Positions 1 through 8,901 of a stretch of DNA of 45,512 nucleotides are shown in pieces. Source of the DNA: Clostridia bacterium (GTDB lineage: Bacteria; Bacillota; Clostridia; Oscillospirales; CAG-272). Positions within the stretch are counted from its first letter, which is position 1. Every line of letters starts with the position of its first letter. Under the pieces are notes generated by a model. The model was not told the origin of the DNA and searched no databases. It saw nothing but the letters and a program-made list of their open reading frames with translations. Location: NCBI GenBank assembly GCA_017508195.1, contig JAFVZL010000027.1, positions 1 to 45,512 on the forward strand, in the 5' to 3' direction. A program made the translations under genes and the position numbers.

Positions 1-88
1 CCCACTCTTTGGGTTCCAAAGGAACAACGTTATCTCCCACACACAAATGACTGCACAGAGTGAAAATTGCATTTGAATTTGAGTTCAT
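1..88 (-). CDS. Partial gene, probable DprA/Smf-like protein (N-terminus only)
   Basis: An ATG at 88 sits two bases past the stop of the RecQ-PRTase gene and has a clear AGGAGG site with good spacing (93-102 region). The frame stays open to the window edge, giving 29 residues. The readable part is a short hydrophobic helix (AIFTLCSHLCV) followed by PLEPKEW. From memory, DprA-like proteins of defence loci often begin with a similar helix followed by PLTPTEW, so I suggest a DprA/Smf-like product. That is an inference from very little sequence. Spacing and ribosome binding site make it certain to be the third gene of the operon, even if the product name is wrong. Confidence 0.5.
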   Translation of the reverse strand, partial: MNSNSNAIFTLCSHLCVGDNVVPLEPKEW

Positions 89-90
89 AT

Positions 91-2169
91 TTAATCCTCC
101 TTTTGACTGCTGTCTGCCAATGCAAATGGGTAAATCTCTCCACATCCGCCTTGACTCAAATAATAGCCGCAAGCTGTCAGTGTCCACCTTGAGTCCACAA
201 CATCATCAACAAGTAGCACCCTGTCAGGAACTTCCACTCCATCCAACAAGCTAAAGGAATGCATCGCATTACCACATTGATAAGAACTGTTTTGCATTTC
301 CTTTTGTTGACGTGTGTTACTTTTTTTCAAAAGCTCAACAAATGTCAGCCCAAGAGATTCTGCAAGCCGCTTTGAAAAATCAATAACAATATCGCTACGC
401 AGTGATGGCACACACGTTATGTATTTAATTTCTTTTTCATTCACAAGAGGTCTCAACACCTTTGCACTTTTTCCTACAAGCTCATCGCAAAAACGTTTTT
501 TAGGACTATACTTATCTCGCTTTACAAGCTCTCCATAACCGGGATCACCATATTTAGCTAAACACAGTCCGGGCTTATTAGGAACAGGAATTTTTTTATT
601 ACCGGTATATTCAGAATATACCCACATCTTTCTAGGCTCAATATCAAGGACCAAGCCGTTTATGTATGTTTCAGCAATATGGACTGATTCCGCCAAAGGC
701 GAGGAAGGAAGGATATCTTGTCCCAAACAATTCGAACAGTGTCCACACTCATAAGCACTATGATCGTCAAGGCATTCAACAACAAATTTACTGTAGCAAG
801 TAGTAGTTGTTGCAAGTTTCTTCATCTGCTCCATTTCTCTAACTCTTGTAGCAGTAACAGCATCATAATGTTCTTTATCGTAAACGAACGGTTTCGGGGT
901 GGCATAATACATCTGCTTTTCCTTTCTTATAAACCCATCATGCATCAAAAAAGAAATTGCCTTATCCAAACGAGCTTTTTTTATGTTCAAGGCAGAATTG
1001 ATTTGATACAGCTTCACCCCATCATTATTCGAAATGTATTCCATGATATCTGCGGCTTCCCTTTCGCTGGGAAATGCCGTATTTATGAAATAGTTCAATA
1101 TATCCTCATCCTCTTTGCCAAACATCAAAAACGTATATGCCCTGTCAATATTTCTTCCGGCACGTCCAATCTGCTGGTAATAAGAAACTATATTAGAGGG
1201 CATTTGATAATGTATTACAAAGGCAATATCCCCCTTGTCATACCCCATACCAAGTTTTATTGTTGCAACAATAGCTTTTATTTCGTTTCTTCTGAATTTT
1301 TCCTCAATGTCTTTGTTTAAGAATGCTCCATCTTCACCATCTCTTGAATAATATGCCTCTGCATTTATTCCGTTCTTCTTCAAAAAATCACTTAAATAAT
1401 CGCAATCTCTCTGTGTTAAACAATATATAATACCACTGCCGGGAAGCTTATTTATATTTTCAAGTATCCAAGCATATCTCGTAATTCTATCGGGCATCTC
1501 AAGAACCTGTATGGACAGAGATTCTCTTGTAAGAGGTCCTCTTGAAACAAATACATTGTTTCCTAGTTGTTTTTCAAGATCACTTACTACCCTATCGTTA
1601 GCTGTAGCTGTTGTAGCTAATATCGGCACTGTAGTAGGCAGTGAAGAAATAACACTTTTCAAATTACCATACTCGAGTCTAAAATCGTGCCCCCAGTCAG
1701 ATATGCAGTGCGCTTCATCAATAACAAAAAGCCCTATTTTAATATTTTTCAGCCTTTTTTGAACCTCATCACTAAAGAGCGTCTCTGGTGTTACAAGAAT
1801 AAGATCAAGTTCATCGTTTCCTAGAGAATCCAAAATCTCCGATCGTCTATCTTTAACGGTGCTATTTAAAACATCGCATCGCAACCCCATTTTTGTAGCC
1901 GCTTCAATTTGGTTCTCCATTAGCACAAGGAGAGGACTAACCACCATAGTAACTCCCTTATTCTCTTTGCGCATCAACTTAGTACAAACAAAATAAACAA
2001 GACTTTTTCCCCAACCCGTACGCTGAACTACAAGAACTCTTTTTCGAGTCATTGTTGCTTCGATAGCTTCATATTGACCATCTCGGAACTTTGCGCTTGG
2101 ACCATAAAGTCCTTTTATTATTTGATCTGCTTGTTCATATATCAAAGTTTTTGTTACTTCTACCCCCAT
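91..2169 (-). CDS. RecQ-family DNA helicase fused to a C-terminal phosphoribosyltransferase domain
   Basis: 692 aa. The N-terminal ~350 residues are a superfamily 2 RecQ helicase core. Walker A is TGWGKS (about 51-56; canonical RecQ has GGGKS), the DEAH box is at 151-154 and is followed by CISDWGHDFR, and motif VI reads QQIGRAGR. A winged-helix-like region and a zinc-binding Cys cluster ending ECGHCSNC (about residue 480) follow. The last ~170 residues form a ComF-like type I phosphoribosyltransferase with the PRPP loop LLVDDVVDSRWT (about 652-663). No HRDC domain is visible. The gene lies 19 bp after the AlbA_2 regulator and immediately before the probable DprA-like gene, so the three are co-transcribed. 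Ordinary housekeeping RecQ lacks the PRTase domain, so a DNA-repair role alone is unlikely; a defence or stress role is inferred. Confidence 0.9.
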   Translation of the reverse strand: MGVEVTKTLIYEQADQIIKGLYGPSAKFRDGQYEAIEATMTRKRVLVVQRTGWGKSLVYFVCTKLMRKENKGVTMVVSPLLVLMENQIEAATKMGLRCDVLNSTVKDRRSEILDSLGNDELDLILVTPETLFSDEVQKRLKNIKIGLFVIDEAHCISDWGHDFRLEYGNLKSVISSLPTTVPILATTATANDRVVSDLEKQLGNNVFVSRGPLTRESLSIQVLEMPDRITRYAWILENINKLPGSGIIYCLTQRDCDYLSDFLKKNGINAEAYYSRDGEDGAFLNKDIEEKFRRNEIKAIVATIKLGMGYDKGDIAFVIHYQMPSNIVSYYQQIGRAGRNIDRAYTFLMFGKEDEDILNYFINTAFPSEREAADIMEYISNNDGVKLYQINSALNIKKARLDKAISFLMHDGFIRKEKQMYYATPKPFVYDKEHYDAVTATRVREMEQMKKLATTTTCYSKFVVECLDDHSAYECGHCSNCLGQDILPSSPLAESVHIAETYINGLVLDIEPRKMWVYSEYTGNKKIPVPNKPGLCLAKYGDPGYGELVKRDKYSPKKRFCDELVGKSAKVLRPLVNEKEIKYITCVPSLRSDIVIDFSKRLAESLGLTFVELLKKSNTRQQKEMQNSSYQCGNAMHSFSLLDGVEVPDRVLLVDDVVDSRWTLTACGYYLSQGGCGEIYPFALADSSQKED

Positions 2170-2188
2170 TTTAGTCCCCCGTATCTTT

Positions 2189-3475
2189 TTATACTAATTT
2201 ATACTTCGTTTTATTTCCGTTTCCGACCTTTATAATCAAGCCTTTATCGAGTAGTGCTGCAATCGTAACTATTGCGGTTGTTTGTGAAAAGCCAAGCGCC
2301 TTTTGAATTTCAGGACGAGACTTAATTCCCTCTTTCAGCACAGATAACACACCTTGCTCGTTTTCGGTCAACTCAACCTTTGTTTCCTTCACCGCCGCGT
2401 TTGTATTAGGCAACGTAATCTTAAATGCGTTATCGGATATTTCTATATGAGGCTCAAGACCGTATTCCTTGTAAGCTTCCATAATTTTGGGCATACCCGT
2501 ACCGTAAGCCTCAATCAAATGCAAACGATAGAACACATCTGCAAGCTTTTTGTTTCGAGCAATTGAAATACCAAGCAAAATATCACTTTGCGAAATGCCG
2601 CGTGCAAGTCCACCTATAGAAACAAATTCTATTCTGTTATCAAAAATACTGATCAGTGTGCTTGCGGAAAAGCTATATTCTCTGTGTACAATGGCATTTA
2701 ACAAAGCCTCTCTGATAGCCTCTGTCGGATATGCTCTTTTTTCAACACGGTATAGACCTTCCGTATGTGCATGCGTGTGATTGAATTGATCTATAAACTG
2801 ATACGCGTCGTTAAGCTGCTTTAACAACGAACCGCAAAATTCTCGCCTATCCTTAAATACCGTCTTTTGCTTGCCTTCAAAAACTGCAATTTTTACAGTA
2901 TGGGTGCACTGATCGGAAAGTAACAATGCAAGATTGGTATACGTTCCGTCCTCGCCAATCAAGCCAAGACTTCTCTTCTGCGCTTCACCGAAAGGAATTT
3001 GCTTATTTTCAAAAACAATATTTGCTTCATTGAAGGTTAATTCCTGAATAAGCGAGCGCGCCTCCTCATTGCTATCACCGGCAGTCTCACGTATCATTGA
3101 GAGAATTGCGCTCTCAGAAGCAGGAACGGATGAGGCCCCATGTCTCACATATACACCTTCCGGACGAATGCCTTTAGCCGCCAAATAATAAGGACGGGCA
3201 GTACCACGATTAACGGTGATTTTTACAACCTTCTTATCTTGAACGGTTTCTACAGAAACATCGCAAAACATTGCAAGATCCGGCTTGATCGCATCTCGGA
3301 TCACGTTTGACACCTGTAGCATAACTCCGTCAATATTATTGACCTCAACAGCATTGCCGTCATCGTCAATTCCGATATAAAGATTTCCGCCATCGGTATT
3401 TGCGAAAGCAACAAGCGTCTTTTTTATATCCTCAACATATTCTCTTTTAAACTCGGTATTCTTATCTTCCAACAT
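2189..3475 (-). CDS. AlbA_2 (Schlafen-type) ATP-binding transcriptional regulator
   Basis: 428 aa. The N-terminus holds the AlbA_2/Schlafen nucleic-acid-binding fold (E-FK near residue 8, then VAFANTDGGNLYIGIDDDG at about 22-40). The middle has the degenerate GHKL-like region of this family (EAIREALLNAIVHREY, about 250-265; GTGMPKIMEAY, about 330). A C-terminal winged helix (about 365-428) ends GLIIKVGNGNKTKYKLV. Such proteins are commonly regulators in mobile or defence operons. It is the first gene of the AT-rich operon, with GGAGGT seven bases before the ATG and a strong promoter upstream. Paired near-palindromic repeats at the transcription start suggest it represses its own operon. Its exact ligand is unknown. 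Confidence 0.88.
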   Translation of the reverse strand: MLEDKNTEFKREYVEDIKKTLVAFANTDGGNLYIGIDDDGNAVEVNNIDGVMLQVSNVIRDAIKPDLAMFCDVSVETVQDKKVVKITVNRGTARPYYLAAKGIRPEGVYVRHGASSVPASESAILSMIRETAGDSNEEARSLIQELTFNEANIVFENKQIPFGEAQKRSLGLIGEDGTYTNLALLLSDQCTHTVKIAVFEGKQKTVFKDRREFCGSLLKQLNDAYQFIDQFNHTHAHTEGLYRVEKRAYPTEAIREALLNAIVHREYSFSASTLISIFDNRIEFVSIGGLARGISQSDILLGISIARNKKLADVFYRLHLIEAYGTGMPKIMEAYKEYGLEPHIEISDNAFKITLPNTNAAVKETKVELTENEQGVLSVLKEGIKSRPEIQKALGFSQTTAIVTIAALLDKGLIIKVGNGNKTKYKLV

Positions 3476-3492
3476 ATTTTACCTCCAATTTT

Positions 3493-3543
3493 GTTACTAA
3501 CGGTTACTAACGATAGTATATCAGTTATTAGAGTTACTGTCAA
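3493..3543 (-). promoter_or_regulatory. Promoter and putative operator of the AlbA_2-RecQ operon
   Basis: On the minus strand a near-consensus sigma-70/A promoter reads TTGACA (3538-3543), 17 bp, TATACT (3515-3520). Two copies of the 9-mer GTTACTAAC (3493-3501 and 3503-3511) follow with a 10-bp period, and a partial copy (GTTACT) lies in the spacer near 3533. The 9-mer is a palindrome except for its centre. The copies cover the expected transcription start, which fits an operator bound by the first gene's product. Confidence 0.75.
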
Positions 3544-3620
3544 TAGATTCTATTAAATTATCTCCATTTTTCGTCGACCTTTTTCGTCGGTTTTTGCGCC
3601 CCAAATTTTGGGATCGGCAA

Positions 3621-3676
3621 ATAAAAAAAGCAAGCCCTGCGTATCTCTAAAAACGGATGCACAGGGCTTAATTTTT
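3621..3676. terminator. Hairpin with T-runs on both sides, in a 490-bp gene-free stretch
   Basis: AAGCCCTG (3632-3639) pairs with CAGGGCTT (3662-3669). The loop is long (22 nt). T-runs follow on both strands (TTTTT on plus, TTTTTTT on minus), so it could end transcription from either side. It lies in the gene-free region 3476-3967. Besides this hairpin and the operon promoter, I see only short direct repeats of CACTAG (3779-3794) and a small GCATATT/AATATGC hairpin near 3860-3882. Confidence 0.45.
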
Positions 3677-3967
3677 GACCACATTCTTGACCATAGTGCG
3701 GAGTGGACTACATGAAAACAGTAGTACACGAGAGCACGAAAATGTACGGTTTAGTTGACAGAATAGTAATAAAAAGCACTAGATGACACTAGAAAAACAT
3801 AAAAATCGCCATTGGGATAATATCGGTCAAAGGTTCAAGAATTTGCGGTAATACAAACGAGCATATTTCGATGAATATGCTATACCGCTATCGGCTATCT
3901 GCGAGTTGTTCGCGACATAAGAGCGTTATCTTGCGCTCATGCGGAGCCTTATCATGCGAGTGCAAAG

Positions 3968-4708
3968 TCACTCGTCTTTTTTTCTCATCGAAAGCGCGAG
4001 GTAAAGCGCGTAAGAGCCCGTTATTACGGTGAGTAAAAGTGCTGTAAGTATACGCATCTCGGCGGTTGCGCTTGCCTCGTTCGCAAAGGCGCTGAGTGCG
4101 TTGAATATGCCGTGAGCGGCAATACACACGAGCAGGCTCTCGGATTTGTAATACATCAGAACGAACATAAAGCCCGCAGCAGTAGCGTATACCACCTGCA
4201 ACAGATTCGGAAGCAATTCGGCTCCCGATCCGTTTATCAGATTGATGATATGACCGATACCGAACGTCAGGCTCGACACGATGACGGCAGCCCTCACATT
4301 GTCCTTTCGCATCGCATCAAAAAGAAGACCGCGGAAGATGACCTCCTCGAGAAAGCCTACACAAAGCATTGCCAAAATATAAAGAACCGTTTCTAGTGCG
4401 CCATAATTCAAGGCTGTACCGTACCAAAGATTGGCACTCAGCATAACGAGGATAGGGAGGTAGTAGAGCATCGATCTTGCCGACGCCTTGGGTAAGCAAA
4501 TACCATGCTCGGCAAAAAGTCCGAATTTCTTTAAGAATATGAGCAGCACTGCCGAAAGAATGATCCCTACGGCAAGGGTTATCGATTTGTCAACGCCGAT
4601 CAGCAGAGAGAGTGCATCCCCTACGGACATCAGCACGCAATACGCGATGATCCAAGTCACGGCAAACCATATTTTGCTTTTATCGTATAGCTTCTTTAAG
4701 GCATTCAT
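3968..4708 (-). CDS. CPBP-family intramembrane metalloprotease (CAAX protease/Abi type)
   Basis: 246 aa, multipass membrane protein with about seven hydrophobic segments. The three CPBP motifs are present: EEVIFR (E121, E122, R126), FGIGH (H153) and HGIFN (H199, N203), which form the intramembrane metal site. Family members cleave prenylated or other membrane substrates, and in Firmicutes several act in bacteriocin self-immunity. No bacteriocin gene is adjacent, so the substrate is unknown. AGGAGC precedes the ATG by seven bases. It is a single-gene unit with its own promoter, on the non-acquired-looking side of the 3.5-3.9 kb junction. Confidence 0.9.
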   Translation of the reverse strand: MNALKKLYDKSKIWFAVTWIIAYCVLMSVGDALSLLIGVDKSITLAVGIILSAVLLIFLKKFGLFAEHGICLPKASARSMLYYLPILVMLSANLWYGTALNYGALETVLYILAMLCVGFLEEVIFRGLLFDAMRKDNVRAAVIVSSLTFGIGHIINLINGSGAELLPNLLQVVYATAAGFMFVLMYYKSESLLVCIAAHGIFNALSAFANEASATAEMRILTALLLTVITGSYALYLALSMRKKDE

Positions 4709-4802
4709 TACTTAAGCTCCTGTTTGCGTTGTAATTAGTCGCGGGATCTTAGAAAAATCTGCGAATAATCAGTGTATATCTTCCTATCGCTAAGAACCGT
4801 TG

Positions 4803-4840
4803 TATATTACTAATATAACATAGCTCACAGCAGATATCAA
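4803..4840 (-). promoter_or_regulatory. Promoter of the CPBP protease gene with a palindrome over the -10 box
   Basis: Minus strand: TTGATA (4835-4840), 17 bp, TATATT (4812-4817). A 15-bp palindrome, TATATTACTAATATA (4803-4817), covers the -10 and the start region and could be a repressor site. Confidence 0.55.
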
Positions 4841-4950
4841 CAAAATTCAGTAGGTTTTTTTAATCTGCGTGCAGGTGTATTGCGATACTATCCGTTCCCG
4901 AAATAAGCTTGTACGGTATATTGCCTCTACTCAGCTCTTAATGCGCTCTA

Positions 4951-4979
4951 TTGACAACACCCGAAAAATACTGTAAAAT
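4951..4979 (+). promoter_or_regulatory. Promoter of the etfB-etfA-lctD operon
   Basis: TTGACA (4951-4956), 17 bp, TAAAAT (4974-4979). It lies about 70 bp before the etfB start. The rest of 4709-5048 holds only this and the divergent CPBP promoter. Confidence 0.7.
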
Positions 4980-5048
4980 GTATATGTTCGACAAAAAACA
5001 GGCGGCGAAGTCTGCGCCTCCCTTTTGTCCGTCCGAAAGGAGATTAAA

Positions 5049-5837
5049 ATGAAAATTCTCGTTTGTATCAAGCAGGTGCCGGGATCGAGCAACGTTCAGG
5101 TCGACCCCGTGACCGGTGTTCTTATCCGCAGCGGCATTCAGAATAAGATGAATCCCTACGATCTTTACGGTATAGAGGTTGCTCTCACGCTCAAGGAAAG
5201 ATACGGCGGAGAAGTCGAGCTTATAACCATGGGACCCCCTCCTGCGAAGGCGGTCATACTCGAGGCCGTTGCAATGGGTGCCGATCGCGGAACCGTTCTT
5301 TCCGACAGAAAGTTCGCGGGCGCTGACGTGCTTGCTACGGCATATACCATTTCTCAGGGCATAAAAAAGTGCGGAGAATACGACCTTATCATCTGCGGAA
5401 AGCAGACGACCGACGGTGATACCGCACAGGTCGGAGCAGAGGTCGCGGAATATCTTGGACTGCCCAACATATCCAACGTCTGCTCGGTAGACGAGGTGAA
5501 GGACGGCAGACTATACGTGACCGCCGCACTCGATAACAAGACCGTAAAAGAGAGCGTTTCTCTCCCCTGCCTTATCTCGGTCGACGGTGATATAAACACA
5601 CCGAGGCTTCCCTCGTACAAGGTAAAGCGTTCGCTTACCGATGACGTTGTTTCCTTCCTTTCGTTTGCAGATTTTTCGGATCAGGATCCGAATCACTACG
5701 GTCTGAATGGATCCGCAACGCAGGTTGAGCGCATCTTCCCACCCGAGAAAAACACCGAAAAGCACACTGTATCGGGAAATGCAGACGAGCAGGCAGCCGA
5801 GCTTTGTGCGCTTATCTCAAAGCTGAAGCTGATATAA
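5049..5837 (+). CDS. lctB: Electron transfer flavoprotein beta subunit (lactate dehydrogenase-linked)
   Basis: 262 aa. It opens MKILVCIKQVPGS and carries the EtfB signature GKQTTDGDTAQVG (about 115-127). EtfB binds the bifurcating FAD or AMP and pairs with EtfA. The start is set at 5049, because AAAGGAG lies seven bases upstream; an in-frame upstream start at 5025 would place the Shine-Dalgarno site inside the gene. It is followed after 10 bp by an EtfA with an extra iron-sulfur domain and then by a GlcD-type dehydrogenase. This order matches the lctBCD lactate dehydrogenase/Etf complex of Acetobacterium woodii, which couples lactate oxidation on NAD+ to use of reduced ferredoxin. Confidence 0.85.
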   Translation: MKILVCIKQVPGSSNVQVDPVTGVLIRSGIQNKMNPYDLYGIEVALTLKERYGGEVELITMGPPPAKAVILEAVAMGADRGTVLSDRKFAGADVLATAYTISQGIKKCGEYDLIICGKQTTDGDTAQVGAEVAEYLGLPNISNVCSVDEVKDGRLYVTAALDNKTVKESVSLPCLISVDGDINTPRLPSYKVKRSLTDDVVSFLSFADFSDQDPNHYGLNGSATQVERIFPPEKNTEKHTVSGNADEQAAELCALISKLKLI

Positions 5838-5847
5838 GGAGGTCACC

Positions 5848-7041
5848 ATGGGAAAACTAGTTATTAATCAGTCACTCGTAAATGCAAGCAATGCCGAGAG
5901 CATCACTAAGCTCTGCCCCTTTGGCGCAATCTCCTACGAAAACGGAGCTCTCTCGATCTCCGCGGCTTGTAAAATGTGTAAGCTCTGCGCAAAAAAAAGC
6001 GGAGGAGTCGTCACCTACGAGGAGGAGGCAGTAGCAGAGATAGACAAATCTCTCTGGCGCGGCATCCTCGTATACGCAGACTGCCAGGGCGGTACTATAC
6101 ATAAGGTCACACTCGAGCTCTGCGGCAAGGCAAGAGAGCTTGCCAAGGTCACGGGACACCCCGTATATGCCCTGCTCATCGGTGAAAATGCAGCCGAGCA
6201 GGCAAAGGAGCTGCTCTACTACGGAGTCGATAAGGTGTTCGTCTACGATGACGAGGCATTCCGCGATTTCAGGATCGAGCCCTATGCTGCAGCATTCTAC
6301 GATTTTATCGAGAAAATAAAGCCCTCGTCTATTCTTGTCGGAGCGACCGAGCTCGGACGTCAGCTCGCACCCCGTGTTGCGGCAAGATGCCGCTCGGGAC
6401 TCACAGCAGACTGCACGGTGCTCGAGATGAAGGAGAATACCGATCTCATTCAGATACGCCCCGCCTTCGGTGGAAATATCATGGCGCAGATCATCTCGCC
6501 CGCGACAAGACCGCAGTTCTGCACAGTCAGATACAAGATATTCAACGAGCCCCCTCGCGCATCCGAGCCATCGGGCGAAATCGTTCGCATGGAAGTCACT
6601 GAGAAAATGAAGAAAAGCGAGATAGAGGTGCTCGAAACCAACAAAAAGCAAACAGATGTTGACATTTCCGAGGCTGACGTCATTGTTGCAGTCGGCAGAG
6701 GCGCACAAACCGAAGCGCTCCGCGCACAGGCAGAGGAGCTTGCTTCCCTGCTCGGCGGTATGGTCGCCTGCACCCGCCCGCTGGTAGAATCCAACCTTTT
6801 TGATCCTAAGCGTCAGATAGGTCTCTCGGGAAGAACCGTAAAGCCGAAGTTCATCATTTGTCTTGGAATCTCGGGTGCGGTACAGTTTGCCGCCGGAATG
6901 AAATCCTCCGCTTGCATCGTTGCCGTGAATAACGATAGCTCCGCGCCCATCTTTGACATTGCACACTATTGCGTCGTAGGTGACGTCGCAGAGATCCTCC
7001 CCCGTATTATCAAGAACATCAAGGAGGCAAAAAATGTATAA
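5848..7041 (+). CDS. lctC: Electron transfer flavoprotein alpha subunit with N-terminal 4Fe-4S domain
   Basis: 397 aa, longer than a plain EtfA. The first ~60 residues carry C23 in LCPFGAI and C41, C44 and C47 in CKMCKLC. These four ligands suit one [4Fe-4S] cluster, as in the ferredoxin-like extension of LctC. The EtfA body follows and ends with the FAD-binding signature [12 protein letters not shown], then [14 protein letters not shown] (about 320-375). It starts at a TAAGGAGG site that overlaps the etfB stop. Its end overlaps lctD by 8 bp, so translation is coupled. The cluster probably passes ferredoxin electrons to the flavins. Confidence 0.88.
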   Translation: MGKLVINQSLVNASNAESITKLCPFGAISYENGALSISAACKMCKLCAKKSGGVVTYEEEAVAEIDKSLWRGILVYADCQGGTIHKVTLELCGKARELAKVTGHPVYALLIGENAAEQAKELLYYGVDKVFVYDDEAFRDFRIEPYAAAFYDFIEKIKPSSILVGATELGRQLAPRVAARCRSGLTADCTVLEMKENTDLIQIRPAFGGNIMAQIISPATRPQFCTVRYKIFNEPPRASEPSGEIVRMEVTEKMKKSEIEVLETNKKQTDVDISEADVIVAVGRGAQTEALRAQAEELASLLGGMVACTRPLVESNLFDPKRQIGLSGRTVKPKFIICLGISGAVQFAAGMKSSACIVAVNNDSSAPIFDIAHYCVVGDVAEILPRIIKNIKEAKNV

Positions 7042-8428
7042 TAAGGTACTCGATACAGATATTGCCGCCCTTAAGGCAATAGTCGGTGAGTTTATGGTTC
7101 AGGTCGGTGACGAGATATCCGAGGACTACGGTCATGACGAGCTCGGCGGAATCATAAGCATGCCCGAGGTTTTGGTGCGTGCATCCTCCACCGAGGAAAT
7201 TTCCGCTATTATGAAGCATGCATATGCAAGATGTATACCGGTCACCGTCAGAGGAAGCGGCACGGGGCTTGTCGGTGCGGCCGTTGCGCTGCACGGCGGT
7301 ATACTTCTCGAAACCGGAAGAATGAACAAGATACTAGAGCTTGACCGCGAGAATCTTACAGTCACGGTTCAGCCCGGTGTGCTCCTTATGGAGCTTGCTG
7401 CATTTGCCGAGGAGAACGATTTTCTCTATCCCCCGGATCCCGGTGAAAAATCCGCTACAATCGGTGGCAACATATCCACCAACGCAGGCGGTATGCGCGC
7501 AGTAAAATACGGTGTAACGCGCGACTACGTGCGTGCGCTCACGGTAGTTCTCCCGAACGGTGAAATACTCAACCTCGGTGCGAAGGTTGCCAAAAACAGC
7601 TCGGGCTATTCCCTCAAAGACCTTATAATAGGTTCAGAGGGCACGCTTGCCATCATTACAGAAGCGGTGCTGAAGCTCGTTCCGCTTCCTAAGGTATCAG
7701 TCAGCCTTCTCGTTCCCTTTCCCGACATGAAGTCGGCTATCGAGGCTGTCCCTCACATTATCCGCTCGAAGGTTATCCCGACGGCTATCGAATATATGTC
7801 GCGCGATACCATTCTCTTTTCGGAAAGCTACCTCGGTAAGAAATTTCCCGACACGAAAAACGATGCATACATCCTCCTGACCTTTGACGGTGCAACCGAC
7901 GCTCAGGTAGAGGCGGATATGAAGATCGTGGCAGACCTCTGCCTCGAGATCGGTGCTCTCGATGCCTACATCGTAGACACCGAGGAGAGAAAAAAGTCGG
8001 TATGGAGCGCAAGAGGCGCATTCCTCGAAGCGATCAAGGCATCGACGACCGAGATGGACGAGTGCGACGTCGTAGTACCCGTAAACAAGGTCGACTACTT
8101 CATCAAATTCACGCACGCTCTTGCCGATGAGCTCGGCATCCGCATCCCAAGCTTCGGCCACGCGGGAGACGGAAACCTGCATATTTACGTATGCCGTGAC
8201 GGTCTCGACGAGGAAAGTTGGAAGAAGAAGCTCGCCGAAGCCTTTGACAGAATGTATAAGACCGCAGAGGAGATTGGCGGACTCGTCTCAGGTGAGCACG
8301 GAATAGGATACGCAAAGCGCGAATTCTTAAAGCGCCAGTACGGAGAGACCCCGATAGCACTGATGCAGGGTATCAAGCGCGCCTTTGATGAAAAGAACAT
8401 TCTGAACCCCGGAAAGATCTGCTATTAA
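7034..8428 (+). CDS. lctD: FAD-linked D-lactate/glycolate-type dehydrogenase (LctD/GlcD family)
   Basis: 464 aa. The N-terminal PCMH-type FAD domain contains [11 protein letters not shown] (about 72-82) and [15 protein letters not shown] (about 134-148). The C-terminal FAD-oxidase domain contains [14 protein letters not shown] (about 374-387) and [14 protein letters not shown]. The AAGGAGG at 7021-7027 chooses the ATG at 7034, inside the end of the Etf alpha gene. With the two Etf subunits it would form a lactate dehydrogenase that reduces NAD+ at the cost of reduced ferredoxin. Lactate is inferred from the gene order; another 2-hydroxyacid is possible. No lactate permease is adjacent. A strong terminator follows. 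Confidence 0.87.
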   Translation: MYNKVLDTDIAALKAIVGEFMVQVGDEISEDYGHDELGGIISMPEVLVRASSTEEISAIMKHAYARCIPVTVRGSGTGLVGAAVALHGGILLETGRMNKILELDRENLTVTVQPGVLLMELAAFAEENDFLYPPDPGEKSATIGGNISTNAGGMRAVKYGVTRDYVRALTVVLPNGEILNLGAKVAKNSSGYSLKDLIIGSEGTLAIITEAVLKLVPLPKVSVSLLVPFPDMKSAIEAVPHIIRSKVIPTAIEYMSRDTILFSESYLGKKFPDTKNDAYILLTFDGATDAQVEADMKIVADLCLEIGALDAYIVDTEERKKSVWSARGAFLEAIKASTTEMDECDVVVPVNKVDYFIKFTHALADELGIRIPSFGHAGDGNLHIYVCRDGLDEESWKKKLAEAFDRMYKTAEEIGGLVSGEHGIGYAKREFLKRQYGETPIALMQGIKRAFDEKNILNPGKICY

Positions 8429-8470
8429 GCATCAATAACCCCAATTAAGTAAATAAAGGTTGTCAAAAAA

Positions 8471-8511
8471 GACTGCCGAGTGCGTTTTTTCGCACCCGGC
8501 AGTCTTTTTTT
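8471..8511 (+). terminator. Rho-independent terminator of the lct operon
   Basis: A 14-bp stem with one mismatch (8471-8484 with 8491-8504), loop TTTTTT, and seven T after the stem. Confidence 0.9.
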
Positions 8512-8524
8512 GCTATTGATACTT

Positions 8525-8576
8525 TTAAACGCGACATCACCTGAATAGGCAGATTCAAGGGAGAAGCGTCGCCTTT
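8525..8576. repeat. Degenerate copy of the 9-kb structured repeat head
   Basis: GACATCACCTGAATAGGCAG and the following GGGAGAAGCGTCG match the head of the two better repeats at 8898 and 9253, with several substitutions. It marks the left end of a ~960-bp gene-free repeat block. Confidence 0.55.
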
Positions 8577-8580
8577 AAAT

Positions 8581-8700
8581 AATGAAATCCCGCGACCTTC
8601 AGTCGCGCGAAGAAATCTTCACTGCGTTCAGAAGAAATCCGCCTTCAGCGGAAGAAGTCGAAAACTTCGTTTTCGGTTAGAATTAAATCCACCCACCGCC
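8581..8700. repeat. Hairpin chain: small stem-loops joined by AATGAARTC-like linkers
   Basis: Successive stem-loops: CGCGAC/GTCGCG with loop CTTCA (8591-8607), a weak CTTC/GAAG element, CCGC/GCGG with loop CTTCA (8639-8651), and CGAAAAC/GTTTTCG with loop TTC. Each is preceded by a linker of the form (A)ATGAAATC, AAGAAATC or AAGAAGTC. A second chain of the same design lies at 11780. The function is unknown. Confidence 0.6.
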
Positions 8701-8901
8701 GCAGCGATTTCATCCGCCTAAGTTCTTACGCAACTGATGAGCTTTGCGAAGCAAATTCGTTTTGTCCTCAAAACGCTCATCTGTTGCACTGCGCGTAGCA
8801 GATAGCCGGATAACTACACACTAGGATAGCGCATGTACCTCCGTTAGGTGGATTTAATTGAAAACACCACCGGTGTTTTCTAGGTCTCACCAAATATGAC
8901 A

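Noticed and set aside
718-1320. 200-aa plus-strand open frame
   Set aside because: Antisense of the RecQ helicase core.
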